The notes beneath the pieces are model-generated. The model ran no database searches. It was not told the DNA's origin and was given only the letters and a program-made list of their open reading frames with translations. This document shows, piece by piece, positions 45,149 to 54,467 of a stretch of DNA of 64,000 nt. A program made the position numbers and the translations under genes. Origin of the DNA: Vibrio marinisediminis (GTDB taxonomy: Bacteria; Pseudomonadota; Gammaproteobacteria; Enterobacterales; Vibrionaceae); NCBI RefSeq assembly GCF_014050145.1, contig NZ_JACFYF010000011.1, positions 58,120 through 122,119 on the forward strand. The letters run 5' to 3'. Within the stretch, counting starts at the first letter, position 1. Each line of letters begins with the position of its first letter.

Positions 45149-47884
45149 CTAAGAATTCAACGCTGAAAACTGCTTTAATGCATCTTCTTTACTCATGGGC
45201 TTATGGAAGTAGTAGCCTTGGATTTCATCAATATTCCACACCTTTAATTTGCGCACTTGGCTTGAGGTTTCTACGCCTTCAGCAACCGTAGCTAGCCCCA
45301 GTTCATGAGCCATGTTGGCGATGCTTCTAAGTAACGTTTTAGCACGATCATTGGTTTCAACCTGGTCAATATAGGATTTATCGAGCTTGACCACATCTAA
45401 AGGAAAAGCACAAAGAGTACCAAACGAGGCATAACCTGTACCAAAGTCATCCAGTGCCAGTTGGACGCCGAGCTTCTTGATTTCATTCATTCGGTGTATG
45501 GTCTCTGTCTCGACCCCCATCAACATGCTTTCCGTTAACTCAAGTACTAACTGCCCAGCACCAATATTAAATTTAGCCATTACCTCTTTTAGATGTTCGG
45601 TCAATTGAGCATGGTAGAAATGCTTTGCGCTTAAATTAACGTGAATGGACAGTGTTTTCATTGCCTCTTTTGCACGACGTTGATTTAGCTGGCTAATAAA
45701 CTCGCAGGCTTGATAAAGAATGCTTTCATCAAGTTTAACAATCAGTTGGTTTTGTTCAGCAAGCGGTATAAATACGTTGGGTGAGACGATGCCCAAAGAG
45801 GGATGGAACCAGCGAGCTAAAGCTTCAAAACCGTTAATTTCTCCGGTTTGAGTATCCACAATTGGTTGGTAGTAGGCACCAATCTGCCCTGAGTCAATCG
45901 CTGAATTTAACTCTCGACTGATCACGAGAGATATCTGTGCTTGTTGCGAAAGCTGTTCACCCATCAAAAGAACTTCATCACATTGAGAGTCCAATTCAGT
46001 TTGTGACGAGTAGTAGGCGGCTTGCAGTAGATACTCGAGTGAGTTGTGCGTCAGTTTTGAATCGACTAGAACAACTTTGCAGTTTAGGTCAATTGATAAA
46101 CCAGAGATTTCCGTCTTGATAGAAAAATTGTCGATCAGCTTATTGGCTGACCTGAGAGCACTTGTTACATCACTATTTTCTGGAACGATTGCGATGTATT
46201 CATATTCGCTAATTCGCCCAATTTCATAGTGTGGTAATTGCTGCATGAATACGCTGGATATATGGCGGATAGCATCATCAAATATGAGATGTCCATACAC
46301 TTCTGATACCTGCTTCAAAGCACCTATTGAGATATACATAAAAGAAAACTTGTTCGGCTTTGTATCCGTTAAGTCTCTTAATCTATTTAGAATTGCTGGG
46401 CGGTTATTTAACCCTGAAACTGGGTCTCGTCCTTCAAGTTCTCTAATTAGCTTTAACTGTTCTTTTTGCTCTCTTAGATCGTGTATCAACAGCATTAAAG
46501 CGCTTTGCCCATTTTGTTGAATCACTGCGGCTTCAAGATGGCATTCAATCTCTTCACCATTGCTAGCTAGTAATGTGGCTTCGAAGTTGAGTTGCCCTTG
46601 ATTGAGTTGCTGGTACATCTGATCCACATGGCATTTGGGGTCATCTCCAGCACAAAGTTTTGACAATGGGTGTTCAATTAGCCCTTCTTTGGAATAGCCA
46701 AGAAGTTCGAGTGCGTTGTGGTTAACATCCATAATTAAGCCGTCGAGGATGATGAATACGCCAATCGATCGGCTATCGTAAAGCGCACTGTATTTTTGCA
46801 GAGTGTCTTGTGCGATATCTTCGGCTATCAAAGCATTATTGGAGAGCAATTCGACCAGTTGCGTGGCTCGGTCTAGCTCATCGTTTTGACCTTTGGACGG
46901 CGCGGTCAATTGATATTTGCTAGCCAAACGATTAATACCTTGCTCAAAGGTATTAAAGCGTGTTGTGACCCCTTTTCTAAACATAAAAAAGGTTAAGCCC
47001 GCCACTAGGCTTGTGCTTAACCCAACGGCGGCAAAAAGATAAGAAAAAAGAGAGTTACCTTTGTTGTAATGTTCACGAGGAATGTCGGTTTTTAGGTAGG
47101 CTATCGTACCATTGTCGATGCCATGAATAGTGGTTAACAAAGTGATTTGTTCAGCTTCTCTTAAGATCAACGCATTATTGCGTGATGCTGCCAGTAGCGA
47201 GGATGTTTTGCCAGGAAGATTAAAGACTAAGGCATTGTTCGTGGTGAGTATTGACTGAAAATCACCAGGAAAACGAGAAGTCAGGTTTTTGCCCCAAAGT
47301 AGCCATCCAGAAGAGGGAAGAGTTTCTTCGCTATTTCTTACCGGAGTAAGGCTGACTACCCACACATCGTCGTTAACCTTAAATAAACCCGATAGGCTTT
47401 TGCGAAGATGATCTGCACCGGCATTCATCTCTTCGATGTGATTGGCAATATGTTGATTATTCATCAACGAGGATAATCTTGCTGTTGAACTACCAAGAAT
47501 GTCTTCTCGTGATATGTAGTCCAGCACTTCGCCATTTAATGTGGCAAACGCCATTAGGTCGACCGAAAGTGTATCGAGGGTTTCGATGTACAAGTTACGA
47601 GCTCGATAAGCCGCTACATCATGGTCTTTAAGTAAGTAGTAGGTTTCATCCCACGCTGCCCAGTCATAAGATCGTTCTTCTTGTTGGTGAACCATCATTT
47701 GAATGACGGATTGAGCTTGATGACTTGCCCGTTTGATTTCCATATTTTCAAGTTCATTGAGACTGTACAAAAAAAAGTATCGACTGATAAACAAGAAGCT
47801 GATGATCATACCAGCTAGACCCAAACTGAAGTACATGACGGTCTTGTAGCGCAAATTTGAGTTAAAAAGGCGAAATGAATGCAT
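45149..47884 (-). CDS. CHASE4-PAS-GGDEF-EAL membrane protein
   Basis: A 911-residue c-di-GMP protein. Two transmembrane helices (about 15-35 and 290-310) enclose a periplasmic CHASE4 sensor (SHQAQSVIQMMVHQQEERSY, then DWAAWDETYYLL). A HAMP-like linker and a PAS domain (about 370-480) follow. The GGDEF domain has ISEYEY in place of the active site and is probably inactive. The EAL domain (about 655-900) is intact: GFEALARW, VNLS, VLELTES, ALDDFGTGYAS, KLDKS, VAEGVE and QGYYFHKP. So it is predicted to be a ligand-controlled phosphodiesterase. No strong ribosome site. Confidence 0.93.
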   Translation of the reverse strand: MHSFRLFNSNLRYKTVMYFSLGLAGMIISFLFISRYFFLYSLNELENMEIKRASHQAQSVIQMMVHQQEERSYDWAAWDETYYLLKDHDVAAYRARNLYIETLDTLSVDLMAFATLNGEVLDYISREDILGSSTARLSSLMNNQHIANHIEEMNAGADHLRKSLSGLFKVNDDVWVVSLTPVRNSEETLPSSGWLLWGKNLTSRFPGDFQSILTTNNALVFNLPGKTSSLLAASRNNALILREAEQITLLTTIHGIDNGTIAYLKTDIPREHYNKGNSLFSYLFAAVGLSTSLVAGLTFFMFRKGVTTRFNTFEQGINRLASKYQLTAPSKGQNDELDRATQLVELLSNNALIAEDIAQDTLQKYSALYDSRSIGVFIILDGLIMDVNHNALELLGYSKEGLIEHPLSKLCAGDDPKCHVDQMYQQLNQGQLNFEATLLASNGEEIECHLEAAVIQQNGQSALMLLIHDLREQKEQLKLIRELEGRDPVSGLNNRPAILNRLRDLTDTKPNKFSFMYISIGALKQVSEVYGHLIFDDAIRHISSVFMQQLPHYEIGRISEYEYIAIVPENSDVTSALRSANKLIDNFSIKTEISGLSIDLNCKVVLVDSKLTHNSLEYLLQAAYYSSQTELDSQCDEVLLMGEQLSQQAQISLVISRELNSAIDSGQIGAYYQPIVDTQTGEINGFEALARWFHPSLGIVSPNVFIPLAEQNQLIVKLDESILYQACEFISQLNQRRAKEAMKTLSIHVNLSAKHFYHAQLTEHLKEVMAKFNIGAGQLVLELTESMLMGVETETIHRMNEIKKLGVQLALDDFGTGYASFGTLCAFPLDVVKLDKSYIDQVETNDRAKTLLRSIANMAHELGLATVAEGVETSSQVRKLKVWNIDEIQGYYFHKPMSKEDALKQFSALNS

Positions 47885-48147
47885 TTAATAGAAATCTTTT
47901 ATTGTTCTGATAATGAATTTTAGTGATATTTTTCTACCATAGTTTTGATATGTGTCTAAATGTGAATACATAAAGGCGACTGAAACTGCTGGTACAACCA
48001 GATTTTTTCCAAATTGAGTATATTTAGCGAAAATGTACGGTAAAAATGTGGTTAGATACTTTTTGTTACTAACATTTATCTGCAGTGGGTTGTTTATCAG
48101 AGTTTAATCATTATGCTCTGTTCGGTAGTAAATAATCGGAATGTCGT

Positions 48148-48267
48148 ATGTTTATTGTAAAACGTTTGATCAAGTTGGCCATCATCACCGCTGTCTTTCT
48201 AACTATTTTTGACTTTATCTCATATGGTGAAATTACTTGGGTATATCGTTTGTTCGGTGTTTCTTAG
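48148..48267 (+). CDS. Small single-span membrane protein, 39 aa
   Basis: A 39-residue frame: a basic start (MFIVKRLIKL), a hydrophobic stretch (AIITAVFLTIFDFI) and a short polar/aromatic tail (SYGEITWVYRLFGVS). This charge order would keep the N-terminus in the cytosol. CGGA lies about 8 bases upstream. It lies alone between the CHASE4 gene, transcribed away, and a GNAT-like gene. I do not know its function. Codons look gene-like. Confidence 0.5.
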   Translation: MFIVKRLIKLAIITAVFLTIFDFISYGEITWVYRLFGVS

Positions 48268-48643
48268 GCATTATCATCGATATCTGAAGAGGCAAGTGGC
48301 ACTGTTCATTTGGCTCTTTTGAGAACTGAGCATATATATTTCTCTGGTGTCCCTTTCCAAGTCAAGGTATCGTCTGCTTTTAACATTTGTGCAACTTTAT
48401 CGGTTTGGCTATCAATATTACTTAGTTTCTTCTCTTGCTGGTTCCTACTGGCGATTTAATTTAGTCGGCTAGATTACATTACACGTCACCAATACCTGAA
48501 TTGAGAGAATACTCATTCTGTGGCGTGATGGAGGGAGTCTAATGCAATTCAGTGCATTTAGAAGAATACTGATGAGTCTGAACAAGTAGCACATCTTAAG
48601 ACGACAAGATAGAACGACCACCAACAGAAAGAACGGACTTATT
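48268..48643. other. Intergenic region before the GNAT-like gene
   Basis: About 375 bases. A 15-codon frame at 48542-48589 (MQFSAFRRILMSLNK) has a strong GGAGGGAG ribosome site 5 bases upstream and could be a leader peptide, but its shortness makes it uncertain. Confidence 0.35.
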
Positions 48644-49090
48644 ATGAATCTAGTCATAGGATGTGACTCTTTACTTATTGAACAATCGAAGTGGATTACA
48701 GAGCAAGTATCGATCGATCAACCGATTACCCCTGGGATTAAGCAAGGCTCGAATGAGGATTCATCTCAATATGCACTTCTTTATGAGGGAGTGTTACCAG
48801 TAGCAACCGCACATCTTATATTTCGAGAGGGATGCGTGACGCTTATACGACTCGATATCATCGACAAATATCGAGTAGAGGAGAACATCTGCTTTATGTT
48901 TGATAACTTGATCAAATACGCTCGTCGACAAGGGGCGCGACAGTTAGATATTGATGCGAACAATAACTTGAAAACATTTTTTCAACATATAGGTTTTGCA
49001 CATGTAGAACAAAGTGATGGAAAAAGCCGCGGAGGTTTTTGCCAAATGCGTTTTTGGCTAAAACAGCAAGAGTCATGTGCTTCTTCTTAA
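48644..49090 (+). CDS. GNAT-like acetyltransferase
   Basis: A 148-residue protein with a GNAT-type fold. ALLYEGVLPVATAHLIFREG gives strands 2-3, VTLIRLDIIDKYR strand 4, and NLKTFFQHIGFAHVEQSD the usual final motif, in which Phe and Gly follow a helix. The acetyl-CoA loop (R/Q-x-x-G-x-G/A) is not clear, so activity may differ. Substrate unknown. A weak GGAC site lies upstream. It has no clear operon partner; a 643-base gap follows. Confidence 0.75.
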   Translation: MNLVIGCDSLLIEQSKWITEQVSIDQPITPGIKQGSNEDSSQYALLYEGVLPVATAHLIFREGCVTLIRLDIIDKYRVEENICFMFDNLIKYARRQGARQLDIDANNNLKTFFQHIGFAHVEQSDGKSRGGFCQMRFWLKQQESCASS

Positions 49091-49733
49091 ATTTTTTGAG
49101 TTACTGGTATGGGGAAACCGATACTCTATAAAGGCTGTTCAACAATATGATTGATTGAAATAAGAATACTTGACCGCCTCTATTTTAAAAGCAACAAAGC
49201 TTTGAAATTCGATTATTGATGTAATCAGACAGGTTTGTTCTACTCGCAACACACCTTTCTTCCTATATCTAAAATGCAAAATTCTAATGACCATATTGGA
49301 GGCTATATCTCTATTTCCTCTATTAGTTCAAATTTCATCCGTTAAACTTGTGTTTCTGTTTATTAACAAAATTATAATTTCTTACCAATAAATTTACTTT
49401 GTGATTTAAATAGCATCTAAGTCTGCATGGAAAATTAATGTTTATTTGGTGTTTTTTACGTAGATTTGCGAGCTACGCCACTTGCTGTATTATTAATCTT
49501 AATGATGTTTTTGTCAGTCTGGTGATGTATAGTTGTGATGTTTTGCGGTGTTATTTTGGTGGTGGCTGTTGCATTGTGGATTAATTAATGTCTCGATTTG
49601 TAATCGTTATTTTTATCACTAATTTGATGTTGAAATAAATCTTATTTTTGTAATTCATCAGTTGAGGGGGTAGTGCTTATCTGCTAGTTTCGCGCTCTCT
49701 AAATAATACTAATTAATTATATGAGCCGATAAA
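49091..49733. other. Long AT-rich intergenic region before the lipoprotein operon
   Basis: About 640 bases, among the most AT-rich in the window. No gene or clear RNA is visible in either strand. It is probably the promoter region of the four-gene operon that follows, and a candidate for silencing by H-NS (inference). Confidence 0.45.
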
Positions 49734-51116
49734 ATGAAATTAAAAACGATTAGTTCTTTGGTTGGGGTTACTCTACTCTCTGGCTGTACTAGTATGATGC
49801 AAAAAAATGACTTTGATGCATTTAACAGTAAGATTAATACCGGTGATTTTGATGGTGCTGCTGAAGTGGCATTAGAGCACGCAGGTTATGATAAAGAAGA
49901 GGGTACTACAGATGATCTTCTTTGGACTCTTCAGGCAGGCGCAACATTAAATTATGCTGGTCAATACGAGCTTTCTACAAAGTTATTAGACTCTACTGAG
50001 CACATGATGAAGAGTGAAGATACTGAAGGCACGGTAACTGAAACTGCTGAACTCGTGGGTTCGATTGCGGGTAATGATGCCATGCTTGATTATGAGCAAG
50101 CTCAGTATGATGGTGTAATGACTAATACCATTAAAGCTTGGAACTTTATTGCACAAAACGACATGCAAAACGCCCGCGTAGAGTTTAATAGAGCGGAAGA
50201 GCGCCAACGCCGCGCCGCACAACACTTTGCCGATGTGATTAAAGAACGTCGTGATGAATTAAAAGAAGAAGCTGGCGAGTCTGGTGCTTTAGTTAAGCAA
50301 AGCGTTGAGTCTGATCAAACGAAAACTGCTTTAGCAAAAGCAGGTATTGAACAAGGTCAATGGAAGCCATATGAAGGTTATGTAAACCCTTTTACTACGT
50401 ACAGTTATGCCCTTCATGTAATGCTAACAGGTAAGAATAAATCAGACTTCCAAAAAGCGGCTGATTCTTTTAAACGTGTTTATTCAATGACCAATTCAAG
50501 TGTTGCTAAAAAAGACTATGAACTAGCACGTTCATTGGCAAGAGGCACGACGACTAAAAAGCTAGACAATAAAGTTTGGGTTATTTTTGAGAATGGTCAA
50601 TCTGTTGTTAAAGAAGAGAAGCGAGTGGATTTACCAATTTTCCTTCTTTCAGATAACGTAGCTTATTCTGGTATTGCGTTACCAACACTAAAAGAGCGTG
50701 GAACTGTTTTTAACAATATTTCTGTAAATAACGTTAAAACTGAAACAATTGCTGATATGGACAAAATTATTGGTGCTGAATTTGACCAAGAGTTCCCATA
50801 TATCCTTGCTCGTGAAATAACTCGTGCAACAGTTAAAACGATTGCGCAAAAGCAAATTAAAGATGAAAACGAATTATTAGGTAATGTGTTTGCAGTTCTG
50901 CAAGTCGCAACAACCGGTGCAGATATTCGTTCTTTTTCAGCTTTACCAAGTGAATATCAAGCAACTCGCGTTGATGTAAAAGGTAACAAGGTTACGATAA
51001 AAGCAGGTAACTTCGACATGCCAGTAGAGTTACCTAAAGATTCTAAAAAGCACATTATCTATGTGAAATCTGTATCTCCAGTCATTGAACCAACTATTAA
51101 AGTTGTAAATATCTAA
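49734..51116 (+). CDS. Outer-membrane lipoprotein with TPR-like helical domain
   Basis: A 460-residue lipoprotein. A lipobox VTLLSGC gives lipidated Cys18 after a short signal. Residues after Cys are Thr-Ser, not Asp, so sorting to the outer membrane is expected. The first half (about 30-290) is helical and repetitive in the manner of tetratricopeptide proteins (NSKINTGDFDGAAEVALEHA, then TLQAGATLNYAGQYELSTKL). The second half is a beta-rich domain starting WVIFENGQSVVKEEKRVDL. It resembles the conserved uncharacterised family COG3014. First gene of a four-gene operon; the next start is 9 bases after its stop. Confidence 0.85.
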   Translation: MKLKTISSLVGVTLLSGCTSMMQKNDFDAFNSKINTGDFDGAAEVALEHAGYDKEEGTTDDLLWTLQAGATLNYAGQYELSTKLLDSTEHMMKSEDTEGTVTETAELVGSIAGNDAMLDYEQAQYDGVMTNTIKAWNFIAQNDMQNARVEFNRAEERQRRAAQHFADVIKERRDELKEEAGESGALVKQSVESDQTKTALAKAGIEQGQWKPYEGYVNPFTTYSYALHVMLTGKNKSDFQKAADSFKRVYSMTNSSVAKKDYELARSLARGTTTKKLDNKVWVIFENGQSVVKEEKRVDLPIFLLSDNVAYSGIALPTLKERGTVFNNISVNNVKTETIADMDKIIGAEFDQEFPYILAREITRATVKTIAQKQIKDENELLGNVFAVLQVATTGADIRSFSALPSEYQATRVDVKGNKVTIKAGNFDMPVELPKDSKKHIIYVKSVSPVIEPTIKVVNI

Positions 51117-51125
51117 GAGGCAAAC

Positions 51126-51728
51126 ATGAAAAAATACGCTCTAGCACTCGCAATTGCAGCGACAACACTGGCTGGTTGTAAAACAACGACGGCTTATATT
51201 GATGCAGCTGATGACAAAACCAATATCGTAGCGGCTCTTTCTTATGCGGATTTTAATAAAGCCGCAAATGAATTGGCAGATGAGATCATCGCAAGTAAAT
51301 TGATGACTCATCCACAGGCAGATGCTGGTGGTCGTTACATTGTTTATGTAAACAACATTGAAAATGACACCATGCAACGTTTAGATACTGATCAGTTAAC
51401 TAAATCTGTACGAGTGAAATTGCTGCAATCAGGAAAGTTCCTAATTACGACAGCATTTGGTGAAGACGACGCTACGACAAAAATGCGTGAGCTGAAAGAT
51501 TCGAAAATGGTTAAGCAATCAAGCGTAAAAGGGAATAATCAAGTTCTTGCACCTGATTTCAGCTTGTCTGGCAAAATTATGCAACGTAATGCTTCTTTAG
51601 ACAGCGGCGATACTCGTATTGAGTACTATTTCCAGATGTCGATGACAAACATTGAAAATGGTTTGGCGTACTGGGAAGGTGAGCGTGTAGTTGGCAAAGT
51701 TGCAGACGGCGACAGCGTTAGCTGGTAA
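51126..51728 (+). CDS. LpoB-like lipoprotein
   Basis: A 200-residue lipoprotein; lipobox TTLAGC gives Cys18, followed by Lys-Thr, so again outer-membrane sorting is expected. The body resembles the TolB-N-like fold of the penicillin-binding-protein activator LpoB: LSYADFNKAANELADEIIAS, then RYIVYVNNIENDTMQRLDTD, and LSGKIMQRNASLDSGDTRIE. LpoB itself touches PBP1b, and its gene is not in such an operon, so this is a paralogue of unknown partner. GAGGC precedes the ATG. A hairpin lies in the gap after it. Confidence 0.85.
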   Translation: MKKYALALAIAATTLAGCKTTTAYIDAADDKTNIVAALSYADFNKAANELADEIIASKLMTHPQADAGGRYIVYVNNIENDTMQRLDTDQLTKSVRVKLLQSGKFLITTAFGEDDATTKMRELKDSKMVKQSSVKGNNQVLAPDFSLSGKIMQRNASLDSGDTRIEYYFQMSMTNIENGLAYWEGERVVGKVADGDSVSW

Positions 51729-51736
51729 TGAATTAA

Positions 51737-51757
51737 ATGGGCAGCCTCGCTGCCCAT
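51737..51757 (+). terminator. Intraoperonic hairpin, weak terminator
   Basis: ATGGGCAGC pairs perfectly with GCTGCCCAT around CTC and is followed by TGTTTAT, a poor T-tract. It may tune expression of the last two genes or protect the mRNA of the first two. Confidence 0.5.
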
Positions 51758-51777
51758 TGTTTATATGAGAAAACAAA

Positions 51778-53190
51778 ATGAAATTAAATAAGTTACTGGC
51801 AGCTATGCTAATTTCGGGATGTTCATTTCAAGTACTCGCGTCTGAAACAACATCACAACTACCAAAAGAACCGGAAGTCTCTCAAGAGGTTATTGGTCAA
51901 CAATCGGACCAAGACGTAGTCAAAGCAGAACCTGAGGCTGACACGTTAGATTTGGTGGAAAGTAAGCTGGATGCTTACGTAGGTAAAGTCAAAGCAAGCC
52001 TTGAGAAACAGGGTAAGCAACATAAAGTGTTTGTTTTTTCTGGCACCGCAGATTTGAGCATTGACGTCAATGACCCAAATTGGTCGAAAAAACGTGAACG
52101 TGCTTTAGAAGAAGCGGTATTTAATGCTCGAAAAGAGTATTTGGAAACGCTAAACAGCAGCGTTGAAAACAGTACTATCTCGACAATGTCATACAATAAT
52201 GGCTTACCAGTGCCGACCGTTTCGGATTTTAAGTCTGATGATAAAGTTGCAAGTTTTATCGACAAAATTATTGCGGTAGTTGATGGTAAATTAGACAAAG
52301 AACTGGAAGAGATGGGTATTAACCCAGACCAATACAAAGCTGCGCCTCCGCACATCAAGCGTGACTTATATAAGCAGTCGGTTGTTGACCAAACAGAGCG
52401 AACTTCATATGGCGACCTAGCCGGTATGATGGTTGTGAAAGTATTTGAAGAAGTTCGTGATTCGGGTCAGGGCACAATTGGTGTTGCAATGGTGCTGTCA
52501 GCAAATAAGCGTGACCAAGTTAGAGCGATGATCGAATCGGATGGGCAAGTTCCAGCACAAGCTGATAAAGCGAACGCGAAATTTAGTAATATTCATGCGA
52601 TGCTTGCTGCACAGAAAGACAGTTTGTACCTAAAGTCAGGTACTCAGATTATGTATGACGCAGAAGGTTACCCGATGATCATTGCATATGGTCAATCTGG
52701 TGTGACTTATTCGAGCTCATCGGCTAAGAAAAAGATTGAACGCAAAGTAGCTAAGAAATTTGCCACTAATAATGCGTGGGCTAACTTAGCAAGAACTTAC
52801 AATCTAAGTGGTGACTTTAAATCAACAACATCAACCCAAAATCAAGTAAGCGAAAGTGAGAAGTTTGAGCTTATCGTTGACTCTGTGCGTCAGACTTCAA
52901 CGGGTCTTACTGAGAATTTGATTGAGCAGTTGAACGAGCGCACTGCAATGACCTCGTCTATCCAAAACATGACAGGCGTAAGCCCTGAGTTCGAATGGCG
53001 CCGCAAACACCCAATTACTGGGCATGAAATGGTTGGAACCGTTTTAGTTTGGCACCCTAAGAAAGTCACTAATGCGATTAACCTTGCCACCGGTAAGAGT
53101 GAAGCGCAATTAGATATGGAAGTGGCGGAGCCAAGTGATTCAATCAATTCTGCGGAGTCAGAAGATATGTTTGACGCGGCGGACTTCTAA
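51778..53190 (+). CDS. Exported hypothetical protein of the lipoprotein operon
   Basis: A 470-residue envelope protein. The N-terminus fits either a lipoprotein signal (ISGC, Cys15) or a normal signal peptidase site after LASE; both are possible. An acidic linker (about 25-65) leads to a region with VFSGTADLSIDVNDPNWSKK and a repeated ALEEAVFNARKEYLE-type helix, as seen in LPP20- or FlgT-like N-terminal domains. It ends in an acidic tail with SESEDMFDAADF-like content. I do not recognise a named family with certainty. Its stop lies directly before the ATG of the next gene, so the two are surely coupled. Confidence 0.8.
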   Translation: MKLNKLLAAMLISGCSFQVLASETTSQLPKEPEVSQEVIGQQSDQDVVKAEPEADTLDLVESKLDAYVGKVKASLEKQGKQHKVFVFSGTADLSIDVNDPNWSKKRERALEEAVFNARKEYLETLNSSVENSTISTMSYNNGLPVPTVSDFKSDDKVASFIDKIIAVVDGKLDKELEEMGINPDQYKAAPPHIKRDLYKQSVVDQTERTSYGDLAGMMVVKVFEEVRDSGQGTIGVAMVLSANKRDQVRAMIESDGQVPAQADKANAKFSNIHAMLAAQKDSLYLKSGTQIMYDAEGYPMIIAYGQSGVTYSSSSAKKKIERKVAKKFATNNAWANLARTYNLSGDFKSTTSTQNQVSESEKFELIVDSVRQTSTGLTENLIEQLNERTAMTSSIQNMTGVSPEFEWRRKHPITGHEMVGTVLVWHPKKVTNAINLATGKSEAQLDMEVAEPSDSINSAESEDMFDAADF

Positions 53191-54318
53191 ATGAAAGTAA
53201 AACTGTTATTGTCAGCGGCGTTATGTTTGTTTTCTTCAATGGCTATGGCGACCAGCTATGAGACAGTGGTAACGACCGGACAAGGTGAGACACTTGATCA
53301 GGCAATTGATGTCGGTCTACGCCGTGCTGTTGAGCAAGTTTCTGGCGTGTCTATCGATAGTGCGCGGATTTCCACTACGACTTATAGCTCAGATGAGAAA
53401 GGTAGTAGTGCCAAGGAAGCGATGATCGATGGTACGCATATGTCGGCGAAGGGCGACGTTAAGTACCGTGTACTGAGCGAGAAGTGTTTAAATGATTTTT
53501 GCAACGTTCGCTTGGAAGTTAGCGTAAAAGTTGACCCAAGAGATAAAGTTAAAGATCAAAACGCAAATCGTAGAACGATCGCTGTTGGCAACTTCACCGG
53601 TCCAAAGGGAGCGACTATCACTAATAAAGTGAAAGACCTTTTGGTACAAGACCGTAAGTTTAAGGTGCTGAACGACAAGTCAGACCCTTCACTTCAGTAC
53701 TTGGTAACAGGTAAAGTCGTGACTGCCAATACTCATAAGCGAGTTGTTGATAATTCTCGTACCGTCGAGTTGACTGGTGAAGAAATCAAAGATGTGAAAA
53801 CCTATTACAACTCTAAAGTTGTTATTGAGTTTAAAATCCTTGATGTGATGCACAATCAAATTAAGTGGTCTGCGACAATTCCAACGACTTCGAGCCGTAA
53901 CAACCTCTCTCTTCTGGTCGACCTAGCAGCTAAGAAGGTATTCAATCAGCTTAAAGATAACATTTATCCTTTAGTTGTTTTGGTTGGAGACAATGGTTCG
54001 ATAGTGCTGAACTCCGGTGGTGAGACGGTCAAAACGGGTGAGTACTACGATGTATTTACCTTGGGCGAGAAGTTTGTTGATCCTATCACCAAAGAAAGCC
54101 TAGGGCGTGATGAAAGCAAAGTTGCAACGGTAAAAGTAACGAAAGTTTTGTCTAAGCTATCATACGTAAAAGTGGTTAAAGGTGAGAGTTCTGCTGTTAA
54201 AACGAACAGTATTGCTCGTAAGTCATCTTATCGTCCTGCTACGAAGAAAACTTCGTCAAGCAAGCCAAAACCTAAGGCGGCACCGGTGGAAGAGAAATCG
54301 GTCGGAATCATTTTGTAG
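53191..54318 (+). CDS. FlgT/CsgG-like exported protein
   Basis: A 375-residue periplasmic or outer-membrane protein with a Sec signal peptide (cleavage near AMA, residue 21). Three regions follow. About 22-115 is like the FlgT N-terminal domain (GQGETLDQAIDVGLRRAVEQ). About 120-250 is TolB/CsgG-like (RRTIAVGNFTGPKGATITNK). About 258-330 is like the FlgT C-terminal domain (VGDNGSIVLNSGGETVKTGE, then YDVFTLGE). The tail (about 340-370) is Lys/Pro/Ser-rich. FlgT builds the H ring of Vibrio polar flagella; there are no flagellar genes here, so this is a paralogue. Its ATG follows the previous stop with no gap. Confidence 0.82.
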   Translation: MKVKLLLSAALCLFSSMAMATSYETVVTTGQGETLDQAIDVGLRRAVEQVSGVSIDSARISTTTYSSDEKGSSAKEAMIDGTHMSAKGDVKYRVLSEKCLNDFCNVRLEVSVKVDPRDKVKDQNANRRTIAVGNFTGPKGATITNKVKDLLVQDRKFKVLNDKSDPSLQYLVTGKVVTANTHKRVVDNSRTVELTGEEIKDVKTYYNSKVVIEFKILDVMHNQIKWSATIPTTSSRNNLSLLVDLAAKKVFNQLKDNIYPLVVLVGDNGSIVLNSGGETVKTGEYYDVFTLGEKFVDPITKESLGRDESKVATVKVTKVLSKLSYVKVVKGESSAVKTNSIARKSSYRPATKKTSSSKPKPKAAPVEEKSVGIIL

Positions 54319-54342
54319 GCTTTGATCCAAAGAGAATAATCC

Positions 54343-54378
54343 AAGCCCCAGACCTTAATTGGCTGGGGCTTTTCTTTT
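54343..54378 (+). terminator. Intrinsic terminator of the lipoprotein/FlgT-like operon
   Basis: AAGCCCCAG pairs with CTGGGGCTT around a short loop containing CC-TTAATT-GG, followed by TTCTTTT. Confidence 0.88.
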
Positions 54379-54467
54379 GACTGCTTAATAATTGAAATTG
54401 GGAAATTCAGCGGCTTAATATAGCGTTATACTGTGTTTTGTTGAAATCCTCCAGTGCTAACGAAATA

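Noticed and set aside
53191-54318. Calling the FlgT-like protein the flagellar FlgT itself
   Set aside because: Flagellar FlgT genes sit with flgO and flgP; here the neighbours are lipoproteins of a different kind and there is a Lys/Pro-rich tail.
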